A stretch of DNA of 64,000 nucleotides from Sphaerisporangium rubeum (GTDB lineage: Bacteria; Actinomycetota; Actinomycetes; Streptosporangiales; Streptosporangiaceae): positions 6,998,501-7,062,500 of the forward strand of contig NZ_JACHIU010000001.1 of the NCBI RefSeq assembly GCF_014207705.1, in the 5' to 3' direction. This document shows positions 10,991 through 20,325 of this stretch, one piece after another. Position 1 is the first letter of the stretch. Every line of letters starts with the position of its first letter. The notes beneath the pieces were generated by a model. The model was not told where the DNA came from and made no database searches. It saw only the letters and a list, made by a program, of their open reading frames with translations. The position numbers and the translations under genes were made by a program.

Positions 10991-11006
10991 TTGTTATCGC
11001 TAACAA
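10991..11006. promoter_or_regulatory. LacI-family operator, distal
   Basis: TTGTTATCGCTAACAA: 6-bp arms TTGTTA/TAACAA around TCGC, the same core as the proximal site and about 120 bp upstream of it. Paired operators at this distance could allow looping. Confidence 0.65.
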
Positions 11007-11192
11007 CCCAGTGCGTCTCTCTTGCCTTTCGCGATCGGTGGCACGAGGTGGTCAGGCGGAGCAAATACGAGAACGGGATAAACCGTCAAGAGTCCGTCGT
11101 CGGCCGTACGGACACCGGCGCGGTGAAGACGTGCTCAACTGCCGTTATCCGGGTCGCCGCATACGGTCATCGGGGACGCGGTGATGAAAATT

Positions 11193-12428
11193 TCACCTAC
11201 GCGTGACATGTTCACGCGGCGATTCGCACAGCTCTCCGGAGGCGCTCCGCGGCGTCTGTTCACCCGGTCCGGCGGGGAGGCAGACGGTGACGGTGAGCCC
11301 GCCGTCCGGAAGCGGGGTGGCGGCCACCGTGCCGCCGTGAGCGCGGACGATCGAGTCGACGATGGCCAGACCGAGACCCGTGGAGCGCGAGGACGGGCCA
11401 CGGCTCGCGTCCAGCCGCTGGAACGGCTCGAACAAGCGGCCCACCTCGGCGGAGGGAATCGTCTCACCGCTGTTGCTCACGACGATCACCGCCTCACGGC
11501 CGACGACACACGTGGTCACCTGGAGCCGGCCGCCGGGATGGTTGTGGCGGACGGCGTTGTCCACCAGGTTGCGCACGAGACGGTCGACGAGGACGGGATC
11601 ACCGGTCAGCGGCGCGGCACGCAGGTCCGTGGTGACGGTCAGCGCCGCGGCCTCCGCCTCCTCGTCGGTCTCGCTCAACGCGGTCGCCGCGGCGACGGCC
11701 AGGTCGTACGGCGCGCGGACCAGCGCGCCGCTGTCGCTGCGCGCCAGGGCCAGCAGGCCGTCCAGCAGGCGTTCCGCTCGGGTGGTGGCCGTGAGGGTGC
11801 GCTCGGCCATGAGCCGCCACTGCGGGATCGTGGTCGCGCGCTTGGCCAGGAGGACCTCCGCGCCGGTGCGCACGATGGCGAGAGGCGTGCGCAGCTCGTG
11901 CGAGGCGTCGGCGACGAACCTGCGCCGGCTGGTGAACGACGCCTCCAGCCTGGCCACCATCTCGTCGAACGTGTCGGCCAGTTCCTTGAGCTCGTCGTGC
12001 GGACCGGCCAGCGCGACACGCTCGTGGAGGTGGTCCTCTGAGACACGCCTGGTGGCGGCCGTCAAGGTGCGGAGGGGACGCAGCACGCGGCCCGCGATGA
12101 GCCAGGAGACGCCGAGACCCGCGACGGCGATGACGGCGAGCGCGACCGCCGAGGTTCCCGCGGTCGTCAGCAACGTGCCGGTGCGCAACCGCGCGACCTC
12201 CGCCAGGTGCTCCTGGAAGGCGAGCAGCTTCCCGTCCAGCGGCGGCGCCTCCCCCCGCGCGGCGACCTCGGTCACGGCCCGCATCTCGGACTCGGCCGGC
12301 GCGTTCACGTCGGCGTAGAGGCTGTGGTACAGCATCGCGTAGTTGAGACCGAGCAGCGCGGCGCAGGTCACCACCAGCATGACCGTGTACACGAGGGTGA
12401 GCCGCAGCCGGATCGACGGCCGCCTCAC
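11193..12428 (-). CDS. Sensor histidine kinase (OmpR-type two-component system)
   Basis: 411 residues: TM1 about 10-32, extracellular loop about 33-85, TM2 about 95-117, HAMP with LRTLTAATRRVSEDHL, DHp helix with phosphoacceptor His177 in the ASHELRTPLAIV motif, and a C-terminal HATPase with an N box (RNLVDNAVRHN), a degenerate G1 segment SNSGETIP, FEPFQRLD and G2 STGLGLAIVDSIV. It overlaps the response regulator gene by 4 nt. The divergent operon encodes a lipoprotein and a MacAB-like exporter, the usual arrangement for envelope-stress or antimicrobial-peptide-sensing systems (inference). Confidence 0.9.
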   Translation of the reverse strand: MRRPSIRLRLTLVYTVMLVVTCAALLGLNYAMLYHSLYADVNAPAESEMRAVTEVAARGEAPPLDGKLLAFQEHLAEVARLRTGTLLTTAGTSAVALAVIAVAGLGVSWLIAGRVLRPLRTLTAATRRVSEDHLHERVALAGPHDELKELADTFDEMVARLEASFTSRRRFVADASHELRTPLAIVRTGAEVLLAKRATTIPQWRLMAERTLTATTRAERLLDGLLALARSDSGALVRAPYDLAVAAATALSETDEEAEAAALTVTTDLRAAPLTGDPVLVDRLVRNLVDNAVRHNHPGGRLQVTTCVVGREAVIVVSNSGETIPSAEVGRLFEPFQRLDASRGPSSRSTGLGLAIVDSIVRAHGGTVAATPLPDGGLTVTVCLPAGPGEQTPRSASGELCESPREHVTRR

Positions 12429-13075
12429 AGCCGGTACCCCGCGCCGACGACGGTCTCGACCAGAGGCGGATCACCGAGCTTGCGGCGCAGCCGTGCGACG
12501 GTGACGCGCACGGTCGTGGTGAACGGGTCGGCGTGTTCGTCCCAGGCCCGCTCAAGCAGGTCCTCGGCGCTGACCACCGCGCCGTCCGCGACCATCAAGA
12601 CTTCGAGCACGGCCAGTTCCTTCGTGGTCAGGGGGATGACGCGGCCCTCGCGGGTGACGACGCGGCGGGCCGTGTCGAACGTCAGGCCGGCGCGCCGCAG
12701 GACCCGCGGCGCGTTGTTGGCCCTGCGGCCGAGCGCGCGGATCCGCAGCACCAGCTCGTCGAACACGAACGGTTTGGTCAGGTAGTCGTCGGCGCCGAGG
12801 GTCAGCCCGGCCACCCGGTCCGCCGCCTCACCCGCCGCGGTGAGCATGAGGACACGCGCGTCGGCGCCACCGGCGGCGAGCGCCGTGCACACCTGGTCGC
12901 CGTGCACGACCGGCAGGTCCCGGTCGAGCACGATGACGTCGTACCGGTTGGCGCCGGCCTTGTGCAGGCCGTCGAGGCCGTCGGCCGCGAGGTCCACCGC
13001 GAAGCCGTGGTCCCGCAACCCGTCGGCGACCTGCTCCGCCAGCAGGGTCTCGTCCTCTATGAGCAGTACACGCAC
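12425..13075 (-). CDS. OmpR/PhoB family response regulator
   Basis: 216 residues. The GTG at 13075 opens the canonical receiver start VRVLLIEDE and follows GGAGGAGG; the frame is open far upstream but that part is not protein-like. Receiver domain with acidic pair near residues 8-9, phosphoacceptor Asp51 in VIVLDRDLP and the KPF lysine. The C-terminal winged helix (about 125-216) has LTTKELAVLEVLM and TVRVTVARLRRKLGDPP ending VVGAGYRL. Transcribed away from the lipoprotein-MacAB operon across a 124-bp intergenic region that probably carries both promoters. GTTACACGCG and GTGACACCCGCG stretches there may be its binding sites. Confidence 0.92.
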   Translation of the reverse strand: MRVLLIEDETLLAEQVADGLRDHGFAVDLAADGLDGLHKAGANRYDVIVLDRDLPVVHGDQVCTALAAGGADARVLMLTAAGEAADRVAGLTLGADDYLTKPFVFDELVLRIRALGRRANNAPRVLRRAGLTFDTARRVVTREGRVIPLTTKELAVLEVLMVADGAVVSAEDLLERAWDEHADPFTTTVRVTVARLRRKLGDPPLVETVVGAGYRL

Positions 13076-13199
13076 ACGCTCGATCCTCCTCCCCCTGCAG
13101 TTTCCCGGACAGGGGGTGACACCCGCGTTACACGCGCCGTGACGGTGGTGTCGCGTGGCCGCTGCTGCACTGGGCCACCCAGGATCTTGAGGAGATCGG

Positions 13200-13721
13200 A
13201 TGACCAGAACACGACCGTCGGCCGCCTTCCTGCTCGCGTTGCTGCTCGGTACGGCGGCCTGCGCGCAGGCACCCGGCAAGGACGTCGCCTCCGCCGGCGG
13301 GTCCCCCGCACCCGGCGCGACCCAGAGCGCCGGCCTGCTCGCGCAAGGGGTCAGGTGGGCCCGGTGCCTGCGCGAGCACGGGGTGGCGCAGCCGGACCCG
13401 GAGGTGGTGAACGGCGACGGCATCCGGTTCGGCACGTACGAGAAGGACTCGGTGGACAAGGACGCGCTGAAGAAGGCCGAGCAGGCCTGCAAGAAGTATC
13501 GTCCCGTCCTGCCTGCCGCCGACATGGCGGTGAAGCTGGAGCTCGGACGCCTGTTCGCGCGGTGCATGCGTGAGGAAGGGGTGGAGAGCTACCCCGACCC
13601 CGAACCCGACGGCGGTTTCGACACCAGGGAGGCCGACGAGGACCCGCAGGCGCCGCGGGCCAGGGAGATCTGCCAGGCGAAGGAGAGGTCCGCGGCGGCG
13701 TCGGCGCGTCCGAGCCGGTGA
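13200..13721 (+). CDS. Small lipoprotein, first gene of MacAB-like operon
   Basis: 173 residues; ATG preceded by GAGGAG. Lipoprotein signal with lipobox LGTAAC (Cys about residue 21). The mature part has several cysteines in ARCLREHGV, EQACKKY, ARCMREEGV and REICQAKE, a pattern common in actinobacterial lipoproteins encoded with MacAB-like exporters. No enzymatic motif. Stop overlaps the start of the next gene (GTGA). It may sense or present substrate outside the membrane, but this is inference from context only. Confidence 0.8.
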   Translation: MTRTRPSAAFLLALLLGTAACAQAPGKDVASAGGSPAPGATQSAGLLAQGVRWARCLREHGVAQPDPEVVNGDGIRFGTYEKDSVDKDALKKAEQACKKYRPVLPAADMAVKLELGRLFARCMREEGVESYPDPEPDGGFDTREADEDPQAPRAREICQAKERSAAASARPSR

Positions 13722-14781
13722 GCGGCACACGACGGCGCCGGGTCCTCGGCGTCGCGGTGACCTGCGTCGCCGTGGTCGCGGCCGGAGCCGCGGTCGTGGC
13801 GGCGCTCGGGCTCGGCGGCGGCGGAACGCCGGTCGCGGCGGTCCTGCCGCCGGACACCGCTCAGGTGACCCGCCGCACGATCGTGGACACCGACGAGGTG
13901 TCCGGCGACCTCGGCTACGGCGCCGCGACCACGGTGGCCGGCCGGATCGACGGGGTCGTCACCGAGATGCCGCTGCCGGGTGACGTCATCCGCAGGGGAC
14001 AGCGGATCTACCGGGTGGACGACGATCCGGTGGTGCTGATGTACGGCAGGGTCCCCGCGTACCGGGCCCTCATGCCGGGGCTCACCGGCACGGACGTGCG
14101 GCAGCTCGAACGCAACCTCAAGGCGCTCGGCTACCACGGGTTCACTGTGGACGGAACGTACTCGGCGCTCACCGCCGCCGCGGTGAGACGGTGGCAGCGC
14201 GATCGGGGCCTCCCCCAGACCGGCCTGGTCGAGCTCGGCCGGGTGGTGTTCGCGCCTGGCCGTGTCCGCGTCGACAGCGTGGCGTCCGGGGTGAACGCGT
14301 CCACCGGCGGCGGAGGCGAGGTGCTGCGGTTCACCGGGACCGACCGCCAGGTGACGGCCAGGCTGGAGGTGTCCAGGCAACGGCTGGCCCGCGTGGGGAC
14401 CAGGGTGCGGGTCAGGATGCCACGCGGCACGCAGGTCACCGGCCGGGTGGACCGGGTCCGCACCGTGGTCGAGCAGCCGTCCGGTGGGAACGGCCCGGCC
14501 GAGACCATGATCGAGGCCGTCATATCGCTCAGGAGCCCCAGGGCCGCCGCCGGTGTCGAGGCCGCCGTGGTGACCGTGCTGTTCACCGCGTCGCAGCGGA
14601 AGAACGTGCTGACCGTGCCGGTCGCGGCGCTCGTGACCCTCGCGGAGGGAGGCTACGGCGTCGAGGTCGTCGAAGGCACCGCCACGCGGTACGTCCGGGT
14701 CGAGACCGGTCTGTTCGCGGACGGCCGGGTCGAGATCAGCGGGCCCGGCCTGCGCGAAGGCACCACCGTGGGGATGCCGCG

Positions 14782-14785
<4 letters not shown>
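13718..14785 (+). CDS. Membrane fusion-like protein with peptidoglycan-binding domain
   Basis: 355 residues from a GTG that overlaps the preceding stop. One N-terminal TM (about 5-30) anchors an extracytoplasmic protein. A PG_binding_1 module lies at about 108-165 ([20 protein letters not shown], then [20 protein letters not shown]), flanked by HlyD/MacA-like lipoyl and barrel segments ([20 protein letters not shown] at about 74-93, and [19 protein letters not shown] near the end). This is the actinobacterial version of the MacA adaptor of MacAB exporters, placed to touch the cell wall. It overlaps the ABC ATPase gene by 4 nt. Confidence 0.87.
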
Positions 14786-15452
<667 letters not shown>

Positions 15453-15456
<4 letters not shown>

Positions 15457-16667
15457 CCCCGCTCAACCCGGCCCCGCTCACACCGGCTCGGATGTCTCTT
15501 GCGGACGTCGTGCGGACCGGCGCGGCGGGGCTGCGCAGCCGGCCGGCACGTGCGCTGCTGTCCGCGCTCGGCGTCGCCATCGGCATCGCGGCCATGGTCG
15601 CGGTGACCGGCGTCTCGTCCTCCTCACGCGAGCAGCTCGACCGTCAGCTCGCGGCACTCGGCACCGACCTGCTCACGGTCTCACCTGGACGGACCGTTGA
15701 CGGCGAGGACGCGACGTTGCCGGCCGAGGCCGAGGCGATGATCTCGCGGATCGGCCCGGTCACCGCCGTCTCCGCGACCGGCGCGGTGCGCGGAGCCAGG
15801 GTGTACCGCTCGGACCTGATCCCGAAGGCGGAGACCGGCGGCCTGACCGTGCTGGCCGCGCGGACCGGCCTGCCGCGTACCACCGGCGCCACCCTGCGCG
15901 CCGGCACGTGGCTCAACGGAGCCACCGGACGCTACCCGGCCGCGGTGCTCGGCACGGCGGCGGCGGAACGACTCGGCGTCGGACGTCCGAGCCCCGGCAC
16001 GCTGATCCTCGTCGGCGGCGAACGGTTCACCGTGATCGGTGTGCTCGACGAGGTCACCCTCGTCCCCGCTCTCGACACAGCCGTCCTGATCGGCTGGGAC
16101 GTCGCCACCGACCGCTTCGGCTTCGACGGACGGGCCACGACCGTCTACACCCGGTCGGCCGACAGCAAGGTCGAGGCGGTGCACGCCGTGCTCGCCGCCA
16201 CCGCCGACCCCGAGTCCCCCGGCGACGTCGAGGTGTCCCGCCCCTCGGACGCGCTGGCCGCGCGCCGCGCCGCAGGCACGACACTGAACGGCCTGCTGCT
16301 CGGCCTCGGTGCGGTGGCCCTGCTGGTCGGCGGCATCGGCGTCGCCAACACGATGATCGTCACGGTGCTGGAGCGCCGCGCCGAGATCGGCCTGCGCCGC
16401 TCACTAGGCGCGACCCGAGGCCAGATCAGGCTCCAGTTCCTGGCCGAGTCGTCCCTGCTGTCCCTGCTCGGCGGCACAGGCGGCGTACTGCTCGGCGTCA
16501 CCGTCACCGCCGGCTACGCCGCGTACCAGTCGTGGCCCGCCGTCGTACCGGTGTGGGCCACGACCGGCGCCATCGCCGCCACCGTGATCATCGGCGGCCT
16601 CGCCGGCCTGTACCCGGCGATCCGCGCCGCCAGGCTCTCCCCCACCGAGGCACTGGCGGCGACGTGA
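15453..16667 (+). CDS. ABC transporter permease, MacB/FtsX type
   Basis: 404 residues overlapping the ATPase stop by 4 nt. Layout: TM1 at about 30-55 ([20 protein letters not shown]), a large extracytoplasmic MacB-type domain (about 60-270), then the three FtsX-domain TM segments at about 280-400 with the typical [25 protein letters not shown] loop. It forms the membrane part of the MacAB-like exporter and is controlled presumably by the divergent two-component system. Confidence 0.92.
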
Positions 16668-16705
16668 CCGGAACCCCGGCGCCGGAAGACGGCGCCGGGC
16701 CGGTC
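16666..16705. terminator. Bidirectional hairpin overlapping both stop codons
   Basis: Inner 10-bp stem CCCGGCGCCG (16675-16684) with 16690-16699 and loop GAAGA, extended by GACCGG/CCGGTC (16666-16671 and 16700-16705) around a 3-nt bulge. It sits between the convergent permease and glycosidase genes. Confidence 0.75.
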
Positions 16706-18368
16706 AGGAGCCGTACACCTGGAGCTCCGACACCTGTGCGGCGGGCCAGCCGGTGTTGGCGGTGAACTGCAGGCGTACGTACCGTGCGGTGGTCTGAGGG
16801 AGGGTGATGGTGACCGTGTTCCCCGAGGCCGGGTCGAACGTGTACCCGCGTGAGGCCACGACCGTGGTGACAGGCGCAGGACTGGTGCCTGCCTGTACGG
16901 AGAGGGTCTGGGTGCGGGTCTGCCAGACGGACGGGGGAGGAAGCCTGAGCACGAGACGGGTGATCGTCGCGACGGCGCCGAGGTCGACCTGGAGCCACTG
17001 CGGGAAGGCGTTGTTCGCGCTCTCCCAGTAGGTGTTCGCGTCGCCGTCCACGGCGTAGGCGGGGGTGTACCACTGGGTCTGGCTGCTCGCGGAGACCGGT
17101 CTGCCGCGGGCCAGGTCGGTCTCGGCCGGCGGTGTGCCGGTGGTGGGGGGTGTGGGACGGACGGCGGTCAGCGGGATGAGGCCCTTGAGCATGCGTCCGC
17201 CGTCGTTGGTGAGACGCAGGTAGTAGTCGGCGGAACAGGCGGTGCCGTCCTCGTCGAGCGCGCGGATGCCGGAACCCGCGGGGACGAAGGCGGCGGTCTC
17301 GGCGGTCTTCGCGATCTGGTTGCCCTCGTTGTACTCGTCGAACATCGAGATGTAGACGCCGTGCGACCCGGCCCGTACGACGTTGTAGAACATGCGCCAC
17401 ATGAAGTCGCCGTGCCTGCGGTGCCCTGACTGGAGGTCACCCGGCATCACGCACGGCTGGTAGTCGATGCCGCGCGCGTCGCACTCGGTGACGTCGGGGA
17501 CGGTGAGGTTGGCGTGGAACCAGTCGAGGCCGTCGAGCGTGCCGGTGCGGCCGACCATCCACGGGGAGATCATGTGGAAGGCGCGGTACACATCGCCGAA
17601 GCCGGCACGGGAGTCGTTGATCCCCTGCCGCCAGTAGGTCGGCACTCCGCCGATGACGTAGCAGCCTTGGTTCTTGAACCAGTTGACCACGTCGAGGCAG
17701 GGTCCGGGTGCGAAGGGACGACTCGGGTCGTCGAAGCCGAAGCCCCAGATACAGACGACGGGCTTGCCGTTCTGCCTGGCGTAGGCGCTTGACGCGGTGT
17801 GCGCGGACATCTTGGACGTCCAGTCGGATTTGAGCTCCGACTGCATGTTCGTCCAGTTGGTGACGTCGTACATGATGTAGAACCTGCGGCCGTACGCCTC
17901 CGCGGCGGCCCGCACCTTCGCCGCCATGGCGTCACGGGTCGGCCCCTCGCCGCCGAAGGGGTTGAAACGCTGCAGCGCGGCGGTGTCGCACCCGTTGTCG
18001 CGCATCCACCGGAAGTGCGTGTCGACGGTCTGCTGGTCGCAGGAGGAGAACAACGCCGCCGGCCGGCCGTTGCCGAGGTTCGGGTAGGCGGTCGGGTAGG
18101 TCCTGGTGTAGTCGCGCACGTCGGGCCAGGACACGATCGCGTTGTTCCCCGGGGACGGCGGCTGCCCCCAGTTGCCCGACCAGTGCCACCACCCGTTGAT
18201 CGGCGCTCCGTCACCGGCGCAGGCGAACCACCCTTGGTACCCCACCGTGACCTTGCCGACCACGTCACCCGGGGGGCTCGCCGCGTACGCGGCCGCGGCG
18301 GGGATCTGACCACCGGCGAGGCCGGCCAGTGCGGAGGCGGCGAGGAACGTGCGCCGGGAGACTGCCAC
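16704..18368 (-). CDS. Tat-exported GH71/GH99-like protein with F5/8 type C (CBM32-like) domain
   Basis: 554 residues from the GTG at 18368 (AAGGAG, 5-nt spacing). The N-terminus is a twin-arginine signal (SRRTFLAASALAGLAGG). The catalytic region (about 35-410) resembles bacterial GH71/GH99-like proteins, sometimes labelled xylosidase/arabinosidase: VGYQGWFACAGDGAPINGWW, FRWMRDNGCDTAALQRF, YIMYDVTNW and MFDEYNEGNQIAKTAE, the last holding likely catalytic acids. After a short Pro-Thr stretch, a C-terminal discoidin-type domain (about 430-554: SQTQWYTPAYAVDGDANTYWES, ARYVRLQFT, ISELQVYG-like ending) probably binds galactose- or mannose-containing glycans. Substrate specificity cannot be told from sequence. 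Confidence 0.85.
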   Translation of the reverse strand: MAVSRRTFLAASALAGLAGGQIPAAAAYAASPPGDVVGKVTVGYQGWFACAGDGAPINGWWHWSGNWGQPPSPGNNAIVSWPDVRDYTRTYPTAYPNLGNGRPAALFSSCDQQTVDTHFRWMRDNGCDTAALQRFNPFGGEGPTRDAMAAKVRAAAEAYGRRFYIMYDVTNWTNMQSELKSDWTSKMSAHTASSAYARQNGKPVVCIWGFGFDDPSRPFAPGPCLDVVNWFKNQGCYVIGGVPTYWRQGINDSRAGFGDVYRAFHMISPWMVGRTGTLDGLDWFHANLTVPDVTECDARGIDYQPCVMPGDLQSGHRRHGDFMWRMFYNVVRAGSHGVYISMFDEYNEGNQIAKTAETAAFVPAGSGIRALDEDGTACSADYYLRLTNDGGRMLKGLIPLTAVRPTPPTTGTPPAETDLARGRPVSASSQTQWYTPAYAVDGDANTYWESANNAFPQWLQVDLGAVATITRLVLRLPPPSVWQTRTQTLSVQAGTSPAPVTTVVASRGYTFDPASGNTVTITLPQTTARYVRLQFTANTGWPAAQVSELQVYGS

Positions 18369-18442
18369 GAGTGCTCCTTGAGTCAGGGGACATCGGCGGC
18401 CGGTCCGGCATCGTCCCCCCACCTTGCGGACGGGCTGACATC

Positions 18443-18472
18443 ATTCTGACACTGAACGACAGAGTCTTGCAA
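18443..18472 (-). promoter_or_regulatory. Candidate promoter of the GH71/GH99-like gene
   Basis: On the minus strand TTGCAA (18472-18467) and CAGAAT (18448-18443) are separated by 18 bp, in the locally A/T-rich stretch 75-100 bp before the GTG. Match is partial. Confidence 0.35.
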
Positions 18473-18592
18473 TAGTCTGGCAATGTCGTGGAATTATTGC
18501 TCTGACACCTGCCGGAAGGCCGTGCGACAGGAATCTTGACCGGGACGCACCGGCAGGACGGCGAGGCGATCGCACAGAGCCGAGCCGGCGGT

Positions 18593-19051
18593 TCACGACC
18601 GCGGCCGGCGATCCCTGCGGACGGCGCGGGCATGCGCGGCGGTGAGCAGTGAGCGCAGCCGCTCGGCCGTCGCCATGGCCGGGTTGAGGACGCTCACCCA
18701 GGACTGGGTGGCATAGACCGGATGCGGGAGAAAGTGGTCCGTGGCGGTGTGGTCGTGGCCGGGCCGTACGGCGGGTGGGTGGCCGATGAGCCGCTCGAAG
18801 GCCTCGCGGCCCACGTTGACGTTGACGCGGAAGACGCCGGGGCGGTTCAGGTCGGAGGCGGTGTCGAAGCCGGGGTAGTCCTTGATGACGATCGTGGCGA
18901 AAGGCATGCGGGTGCCGGGGTGGCCGTCTGGAGCGTAGGTGAAGAACGTGTCACCCCAGGCGATCTCGGGGGAGCCGTCGGCCTCTCCCGCGGTGAGGGT
19001 GTGCACGCCGGGGAGGCTGCCGACGAAGGCGATGACGTCGTCCTCGGTCAT
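18593..19051 (-). CDS. DUF6194 family protein
   Basis: 152 residues from the ATG at 19051, preferred because AGGA lies 7 nt upstream; an in-frame ATG at 19090 has AGAAGG only 1 nt away, too close. Family features: DDVIAFVGSLPGVHTL at the N-terminus, IAWGDTFFTYAPD, MPFATIVIKDYPGFDTAS, RPGVFRVNVNVGREAFE and the HPVYATQSWVSVLNP near the C-terminus. DUF6194 resembles MmcQ/YjbR-like DNA-binding or ligand-binding folds, but no function is established. Stands alone, with intergenic DNA on both sides. Confidence 0.82.
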   Translation of the reverse strand: MTEDDVIAFVGSLPGVHTLTAGEADGSPEIAWGDTFFTYAPDGHPGTRMPFATIVIKDYPGFDTASDLNRPGVFRVNVNVGREAFERLIGHPPAVRPGHDHTATDHFLPHPVYATQSWVSVLNPAMATAERLRSLLTAAHARAVRRDRRPRS

Positions 19052-19217
19052 GGCGGCGTCCTGTCCGGCCTGGTGGGGGGAGGTATCCATGCCTTCTAGT
19101 GTTCCATTGCACTTCCCAGTGAGGCTTTGGAGTGATCGAGCTGGGGGGTTGAGGATGAAGTCTCAACTCCTGCGAAAGTGCGCGTGCCGCGTGGGACGGC
19201 GGTCTCCGCGCCGGGGG

Positions 19218-19568
19218 TCAGCCCGATCCGGCCCGCAGGTGGTCCGCGAGGACGGCGGCGTTGTTCTCCGGGTCTTTGGCGGCGTACAGGAGGGTGATGA
19301 CCGGGTGGGTGTCCGCCAGGTCGAGGAGAGTGGTGACGGCCGGGTTGGTGGAGAGTTCGGCGGTGTATCTCCTGGTGAACTCCTCGAAGCGGTCCTGGCG
19401 GTGGCCGTACCACTGCCGCAGCTCGGCGGAGGGGGCGACGTCCTTGAGCCACAGGTCCACGTGGGCCTGCTGTTTGGACAGGCCGCGGGGCCAGAGGCGG
19501 TCCACGAGGACGCGGTGGCCGTCGTCCGGTGCCGGTGGGTCGTACACGCGTTTGGTGTGCCAGGTCAT
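19218..19568 (-). CDS. DUF488 family protein
   Basis: 116 residues. The ATG at 19568 forms an ATGA overlap with the stop of the upstream haloacid dehalogenase gene and is preferred over an in-frame ATG at 19577. DUF488/YeaO features: KRVYDPP at the start, RVLVDRLWPRGLSK, LWLKDVAPS, LRQWYGH, FEEFTRRYTAEL and the VITLLYAAKDPENNAAVLA end. Function unknown; family members are small cytoplasmic proteins often linked with stress genes. Confidence 0.87.
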   Translation of the reverse strand: MTWHTKRVYDPPAPDDGHRVLVDRLWPRGLSKQQAHVDLWLKDVAPSAELRQWYGHRQDRFEEFTRRYTAELSTNPAVTTLLDLADTHPVITLLYAAKDPENNAAVLADHLRAGSG

Positions 19569-20284
19569 CGTCGCCATGTCCTTGTCAGCTGCTCCGCCAG
19601 AGCCGGAAGGTCGGGTGCGGTCAAGGTGGGGGACGGGAGGGAGCCGACGGGGAGGCGTGCGTTGCCGGGCCGGGTGAGCAGGCCGGAGGTGTAGCCGGCG
19701 GACTGCGCGCCGATGGTGTCCCAGACGTGGCAGGCGATCATCATGCAGTTGACGGCGGGGACGCCGAGTTCCTGGGCCACCATGTGGTAGACGTGCGGCG
19801 CCGGTTTGTACGCGCGGGCCGCCTGCACGCTGAAGCGGCGCTCGAAGAAGCCGGCGAGCCCCGCGTTCTCCAGCGGCGTACGGCCGTCAGAGGCCGGCGG
19901 TGAGTTGGTGAGGGTCACCATGCGGAAACCGGCCGCACGCAGCGCGGTGAGGCCCTCCTCGACGTCGGGATGGGCCGGCATGGTGAGCATGGCCTGCCTG
20001 AGCCGCTCGATGTCCTCGCTGGTGACCTCGACGCCGTGGACGTCGCCGACCATCTTCAGCACCCCCTGGCCGAGGGTCAGGAAGTCCTCGTACAGACCGG
20101 ACAGGGTGAGGGTCATCGAGTACAGGACGAGCTGGCCGAACCACTCGCGCAGGACACGCCGGTCACCGAAGATCTTCTCGAATACCGGGCTCATGGACTC
20201 GATGTCGATGAGGGTCTCGTTGACGTCGAACACCAGCACCCGCGGCTCGGCGCCGGCCCAGCGCGCCGCTTCGGTACGTGTCAT
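19565..20284 (-). CDS. Haloacid dehalogenase type II (HAD superfamily)
   Basis: 239 residues. The ATG at 20284 precedes the HAD motif I block by about 15 residues; the longer upstream frame is not protein-like. Motif I FDVNETLIDIES with nucleophile Asp, motif II TLTNSPP, Lys in YKPAPHVYHMVAQELG, and motif III region MMIACHVWDTIGAQSAGY. This is the L-2-haloacid dehalogenase group, which hydrolyses 2-haloalkanoates through an aspartyl ester, but in soil actinobacteria the natural substrate is often unknown. The gene lies 41 bp after the alcohol dehydrogenase and is coupled to DUF488, so the three form one operon. Confidence 0.87.
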   Translation of the reverse strand: MTRTEAARWAGAEPRVLVFDVNETLIDIESMSPVFEKIFGDRRVLREWFGQLVLYSMTLTLSGLYEDFLTLGQGVLKMVGDVHGVEVTSEDIERLRQAMLTMPAHPDVEEGLTALRAAGFRMVTLTNSPPASDGRTPLENAGLAGFFERRFSVQAARAYKPAPHVYHMVAQELGVPAVNCMMIACHVWDTIGAQSAGYTSGLLTRPGNARLPVGSLPSPTLTAPDLPALAEQLTRTWRR

Positions 20285-20325
20285 GATCGGCGCCGTACCC
20301 GGACGCGGACGCCGCCACACCGCCG

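Larger units (their letters stand above)
10850..11192. other. Intergenic regulatory region upstream of the esterase operon
   Basis: No gene is supported here. It holds two LacI-like operators (annotated separately), a locally lower G+C stretch and a GAAAATTTC element (11186-11194) that overlaps the stop codon of the histidine kinase gene. Confidence 0.5.
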
